49,054 bases of DNA from an uncultured Eubacteriales bacterium. GTDB lineage: Bacteria > Bacillota > Clostridia > TANB77 > CAG-508. The position numbers and the translations under genes are program-made. The notes beneath the pieces were generated by a model. That model saw only the letters and a program-made list of their open reading frames with translations, did not search any database and was not told the origin of the DNA. Positions 45,956 to 49,054 of the stretch are shown piece after piece (position 1 is the first letter of the stretch; each line of letters begins with the position of its first letter). Location: positions 1 to 49,054 of the forward strand of contig CASEIX010000004.1 in assembly GCA_949288095.1 (NCBI GenBank). The letters are read 5' to 3'.

Positions 45956-46348
45956 TTATTCTACACTATTTTCAGTAGTAGCTTGATTTTCATCTACTGC
46001 ATTTGTATCTGTTGTTTCATCAGTAGTTGATTCATTTTCAGTATCTGTATTTTCAGTTGTGTTGCTACTATCCTCATTATTTGTAGATTCTATTGTTTGT
46101 ATAGATTCTTTTATTTTATCTATTCCATATTTATTTAATGATTCAAAAGCTAAATCTAAAACAAATACAATGACTGCTGTAATTAAAACAATAGTAATAA
46201 CTGCAACTGTATTGTTAAGTAATTGTTTTGGTGTTGGCCAAATTACTTTTTTTAATTCTGCTTTTAACCCCTTAAAAAAACTCTTTTTATTTTTGTTATC
46301 TTTGCTACTATTTTCTTTATTCGTAACCTTTTTTTCTTTTTTAGCCAT
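45956..46348 (-). CDS. secE: SecE with a long acidic, Thr-rich tail
   Basis: SecE is an essential part of the SecYEG export channel. The 130-residue protein has a basic head, the conserved [20 protein letters not shown], and one membrane helix (about 44-66). Then comes an outer tail of about 60 residues rich in Thr, Asn, Glu and Asp ([19 protein letters not shown] and more), far longer than in typical SecE (60-80 residues in total). The same kind of sequence is inserted in the SecD outer domain. Confidence 0.92.
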   Translation of the reverse strand: MAKKEKKVTNKENSSKDNKNKKSFFKGLKAELKKVIWPTPKQLLNNTVAVITIVLITAVIVFVLDLAFESLNKYGIDKIKESIQTIESTNNEDSSNTTENTDTENESTTDETTDTNAVDENQATTENSVE

Positions 46349-46377
46349 TTTATATCCTCCTTAAAATAGCTTGTTCA

Positions 46378-46542
46378 CTATTTAGTCTCTTTATGTGTTG
46401 TACGTTTTTTACAGAATTTGCAATATTTAACTAGTTCTAATCTATCTGTATTGTTTCTCTTATTTTTTGTTGTTGTATAATTTCTTCTTTTACATTCTGT
46501 ACACTCTAATGTTATATTTTCTCTTGGACCTTTTGCTGCCAT
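46378..46542 (-). CDS. rpmG: Ribosomal protein L33 (zinc-binding form)
   Basis: A 54-residue frame starts [20 protein letters not shown] and contains [20 protein letters not shown] and [12 protein letters not shown]. The two C-x-x-C pairs show the zinc form. GGAGGTGT lies before the ATG at 46542. It is the first gene of the rpmG-secE-nusG-rplKAJL operon. Confidence 0.97.
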   Translation of the reverse strand: MAAKGPRENITLECTECKRRNYTTTKNKRNNTDRLELVKYCKFCKKRTTHKETK

Positions 46543-46619
46543 TTAAATACACCTCCGAATTTTACATTACTTTTTTTAAACGATGTGAACGTATGTCCGT
46601 AATATACATACGCTTAAAT

Positions 46620-46648
46620 ATTTTACCACCTTTTCCTTGATATGTCAA
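46620..46648 (-). promoter_or_regulatory. Promoter of the rpmG-secE-nusG operon
   Basis: A perfect TTGACA (46648-46643) and TAAAAT (46625-46620) with a 17-base spacer. A GCGTATGT/ACATACG hairpin lies in the leader between it and rpmG. Confidence 0.8.
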
Positions 46649-46704
46649 TGAATTTTTCCACTTTTTTAGAGAATTTTTTAAAAGTTTTTTAATAATTCTT
46701 TAAA

Positions 46705-46757
46705 TTGAAAATCGGTCAAGAAAAAAGAAGAAATTTTTTTCTTTCTTCTTTTCGATT
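46705..46757 (-). terminator. Terminator after the flavin reductase gene
   Basis: On the minus strand AAATCGAAAAGAAGAAAG pairs with CTTCTTTTTTCTTGACCGATTTT imperfectly, leaving T-rich sequence. It sits at the stop codon. Confidence 0.55.
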
Positions 46758-47344
46758 TATTTCTTTTTTCTTCTATTTTTCTTCTTTTTTTGAACAGAAA
46801 AACCAAATTTTCCAATCTTTTTTCCTAATGTGTAATAGTGACCATTTGCATAAGCAATTAAATCACATTTAGAAATATCAAAAGCACCTTTTTCATCTAT
46901 GTATTGTTTATCTGCATTAATTGCTAAAACATCTGCTACAAATACATGATGGCTTCCCATTTCTTGTATTTCTCTTACCTTACATTCTACAGAAACAGGA
47001 CTTTCTTTTATCATTGGACATTTCACAAAATTTGCTTTTTCCTTAGTCAATTTCATTTCTTTAAATTTATCCACTTGGCTACCTGTTTTTACTCCACACC
47101 AGTCAGTTGCTCTTGCTAGATTTTTATTTGTTAAATTAATAACAAATTCTCCTTGTTCTTTTATTAAATGATAAGAATATCTCGTAGGTCTAACAGCAAT
47201 ATATACTGTTGCTGGATTGGTATTTAAAATACCTGTCCAAGCAACTGTAATAATATTGGATTCTTCCATTGTCCCACAACTTACCATCACAACTGGTAAA
47301 GGATATAAAAAGGTTCCTGGTTTCCATGTTACTTTATTGCTCAT
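46757..47344 (-). CDS. Flavin reductase family protein
   Basis: The 195-residue protein fits the FMN-binding split-barrel family: KPGTFLYPLPVVMVSCG, NIITVAWTGILNTNPATVYI and RPTRYSYHLIKEQGEFVINL near the N-terminus, then GSHHVFVADV. Members reduce FMN or hold it for a partner oxidoreductase; clostridial ones are often of unknown use. The C-terminus ends in a very basic KKKKNRRKKK. Its ATG overlaps the end of the DnaJ-like frame by eleven bases (ATGAGCAATAA), indicating coupled translation. Confidence 0.9.
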   Translation of the reverse strand: MSNKVTWKPGTFLYPLPVVMVSCGTMEESNIITVAWTGILNTNPATVYIAVRPTRYSYHLIKEQGEFVINLTNKNLARATDWCGVKTGSQVDKFKEMKLTKEKANFVKCPMIKESPVSVECKVREIQEMGSHHVFVADVLAINADKQYIDEKGAFDISKCDLIAYANGHYYTLGKKIGKFGFSVQKKKKNRRKKK

Positions 47345-47570
47345 ATGATTCTCCTTCTTTGCTTTCTTTAGCTTTTTTCTCTTTTTCTTTTTTTAGCTCA
47401 TCAAATTTCATGATGGCAGATAACTCATATATGTTACTTAAATCATGCACATAGTTATCCTTTTCATCTTTTAAAGCTTGTCCTAAATATCCTGCGTTAT
47501 ATCCAGTACCTTCTATACTATCTTCTGATAAAAATACATTTGCAACAAAATTGTAATAGTCTTTATCTTG

Positions 47571-47592
47571 AAGTTCTCCTCTCCTGTTTTAG
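47571..47592. repeat. 5-bp tandem duplication breaking the DnaJ-like frame
   Basis: On the minus strand ACAGGAGAGGAGAACTTC contains GGAGA twice in tandem; deleting five bases restores the T-G-E-L-Q-D-K-D frame. The position is accurate to a few bases. Confidence 0.7.
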
Positions 47593-47679
47593 GATTTCGA
47601 GATAAATCTATCATATTTAGATTTGTATATCTAACATCCCATTTTTTCTCTCCATCTACTGTTCTTGTAATTCTATATG

Positions 47680-47697
47680 CATCAAGCATCAAGCATT
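47680..47697. repeat. 7-bp tandem duplication breaking the DnaJ-like frame
   Basis: The + strand reads ATCAAGCATCAAGCATTCC, two copies of ATCAAGC. On the coding strand this creates a TGA; removing one copy joins the frames. Confidence 0.8.
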
Positions 47698-48710
47698 CCT
47701 GTTCCTATATCAGAAGTTTTATATCCTAACATACCAATTCTTTCAACTGTTACTGCTGTTCCATCTTCTCTCACAAGTACTACTGATAAATTTCTTTTTT
47801 TCTCTTTTTCCTGTTTTATTCTTTCCTTTTCAGTAATCTCTAATGATTTATATCCTACTTGTTGAATAGAGTTTGGATTATAATATTTTGCCTTACTGTA
47901 TTTTGTTCTTAAATCACTTTGTCTAATTCTCTCATTTGCTTGTTCTTCTATCTGACTAAGCTCAAGCTCATAATTTTCTCTTGCTTCTCTTGTAGCAACT
48001 TTATCATACGCATTTTTTACTCTTTCTATTTCTTGTTCTAGCATAGCAATTTTACCATCAATTCCTGATTTTTCACGATAACTTTCTGGATCTTTTCTAC
48101 CGTCTAAAGAATCTAGTTTTTTTTGTAATTCTTTAATTTCATCTTCGCTTTGCTTTATTAAAGCATTTTTCATTCTAAATAAATTTCTATCAATGATTCT
48201 AGAATTGCTAGTTTTATCATCACAACTTGTTTTTGACATACCTAAAATTTCATATGCATTTTCTGTGATTTTCCTATCTACCTTTGCTTTAATACCTTCT
48301 ATTCTAATAGTTAAATTCAATTGATCATCATAAACTTGTCTACTTGCTTCATCACAAATTTCTAGATAAGCACTCTCAACCAATGGTATTTCTTCATCTT
48401 TTAATTTTTTAATTCTTTTTTGTAAGTCAAGTTTTGTTTTCTCATCTTTTGTTTGGTTAAATTGTTCTATTAAAAGATCATATTCATTATTTAATCTTCG
48501 TATAGTATCATTTTTCTTCTCTAGTATAAATTTATCTTTATTCACTTCTCCATGTATTCGAATAATATAATCTCTATTAGTTCCCACTATCTCATATGCA
48601 TTTCTTTTGTCTTTCATAATATCATTCCTTTCAATTCTTTTATTTATCTAATTATTGTTTTTTCTATTTTAAACTACTTTTTCATTATACCATATTTTCC
48701 CATAAAAAGC

Positions 48711-48762
48711 AAAAAGTTAGAAATTAATATACTATATAAATATACTAATTTCTAACTTTTAT
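48711..48762 (-). terminator. rRNA operon terminator
   Basis: AAAAGTTAGAAATTA and TAATTTCTAACTTTT form a long stem with an AT-rich loop, followed on the minus strand by TTGCTTTTTA, just after 5S rRNA. Confidence 0.8.
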
Positions 48763-48782
48763 ATATATTAAATAAAAAAAAT

Positions 48783-48897
48783 CTAGCAACAACCTATCTT
48801 CCCAGCAGGGTAACCCACAAGTATTTTCGGCACACTTAGGCTTGACTTCTGTGTTCGGAATGGGAACAGGTATTACCCTAAATGTCATCGTCACTAG
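48783..48897 (-). rRNA. rrf: 5S ribosomal RNA
   Basis: The minus strand has the closing stem CTAGTGACGA / TTGTTGCTAG and the conserved CCTGTTCCCATTCCGAACAC and GAAGTCAAGCC segments, then GCCGAAAATACTTGTGGG. The length of about 115 bases is normal. Confidence 0.95.
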
Positions 48898-48982
48898 AAA
48901 ATTATTGTATGCATAGCACACTCAAAAATACATAGATGAAAAATAAGTTTTAAGATTTTTTTCTCTCTTTTTTTAAAATTGT

Positions 48983-49054
48983 GGTTAAGCCCTCGATTTA
49001 TTAGTATTGGTCAGCTTAATGCATTACTACACTTACACCTCCAACCTATCAACC
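48983..49054 (-). rRNA. rrl: 23S ribosomal RNA, 3' end (partial)
   Basis: The minus strand enters the window with GGTTGATAGGTTGGAGGTGT, AAGTGTAGTAATGCATTAAG and CTGACCAATACTAATAAATC, ending CGAGGGCTTAACC, the known 3' terminus of 23S rRNA. The rest lies beyond the window. The spacer to 5S is about 85 bases and holds no tRNA. Confidence 0.93.

Larger units (their letters stand above)
47334..48617 (-). pseudogene. DnaJ-like coiled-coil protein, frame broken by two small duplications
   Basis: The first 311 codons encode a Lys/Glu-rich protein with two short J-domain-like starts (NAYEIVGTNRDY at residue 6 and NAYEILGMSKTS near 121), coiled coils, and an Ig-like end (LSVVLVREDGTAVTVERIGM), stopping at GTGMLDA. 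The 7-bp unit GCTTGAT is repeated in tandem exactly there; removing one copy continues as DAYRITRTVDGEKKWDVRYT. Further on, GGAGA is duplicated at about 47574-47583; removing one copy continues as TGELQDKDYYNFVANVFLSE and runs to the TAA at 47334. No HPD motif is seen, so Hsp70 stimulation is doubtful. The repaired frame overlaps the flavin reductase start, supporting it as the original gene. Confidence 0.65.

Noticed and set aside
47680..47697. Programmed +1 frameshift at GCT TGA T in the DnaJ-like gene
   Set aside because: A perfect 7-bp tandem duplication explains the break more simply, and the second break downstream requires a shift in the opposite direction.

Overview
The window looks like a chromosomal segment of an uncultured, strongly AT-rich, Gram-positive Clostridia-type Firmicute, probably an anaerobic gut lineage. 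The evidence is AGGAGG ribosome sites almost everywhere, sigma-A type promoters with 17-bp spacers, a class 1B dihydroorotate dehydrogenase (PyrD plus PyrK), rubredoxin, MutS2, an archaeal-type ProRS, an L10 leader, sortases and an LPXTG protein. Assignment to a gut Clostridia clade is inference. Most genes lie on the minus strand.

Layout. 1-4039: glycolysis (tpiA start, pgk, gap) with an Rpn-type nuclease gene between pgk and gap. 4162-11881: a minus-strand pyrimidine operon, in transcription order pyrB, pyrI, pyrC, an ArsC/Spx-like gene, a P-loop kinase, pyrF, a NUDIX gene, pyrK, a zinc phospholipase-C-like gene and pyrD. A pyrE-type gene follows divergently at 12403-13260, so every step from carbamoyl phosphate to UMP is present; carAB is not seen. 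13304-19122: rubredoxin and a surface-protein cluster (cohesin protein with LPKTG, sortase, autolysin with dockerin, membrane-anchored cohesin protein). 19443-31615: asnS, small unknown genes, proS, scpB, a HAD phosphatase, mutS2 and a divergent secD/secF pair. 31652-41907: an HD hydrolase, a prepilin-like protein, an XRE regulator, an RNA methyltransferase, tRNA-Gly, a Lon-like protease, DUF421/DUF4363 genes, a holin-like membrane protein, a second sortase and a DapB-fold dehydrogenase. 41979-46542: mtnN and the rpmG-secE-nusG-rplK-rplA-rplJ-rplL operon. 46757-49054: a flavin reductase, an interrupted DnaJ-like gene, 5S rRNA and the 3' end of 23S rRNA.

The most striking signal is genetic-code related. 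Three conserved genes (NUDIX hydrolase, ArsC/Spx-like protein, HD hydrolase) are each split by one apparent extra C. In all three the break falls on an in-frame CGG codon, and skipping that C restores the full protein through a conserved glycine (GGA, GGA, GGG). Reading both strands by eye, I find no other in-frame CGG in roughly 14,000 codons, although CGG occurs out of frame about 40 times inside genes and CGA and CGT are used. This suggests that CGG is unassigned or starved here and acts as a +1 ribosomal frameshift site.

Other notable points are the cohesin/dockerin pair attached to an autolysin rather than to cellulases, three large imperfect palindromes inside minus-strand operons, a repeated 31-bp sequence, Thr/Asn/Glu-rich outer segments on SecD and SecE, and short tandem duplications that break the DnaJ-like gene.
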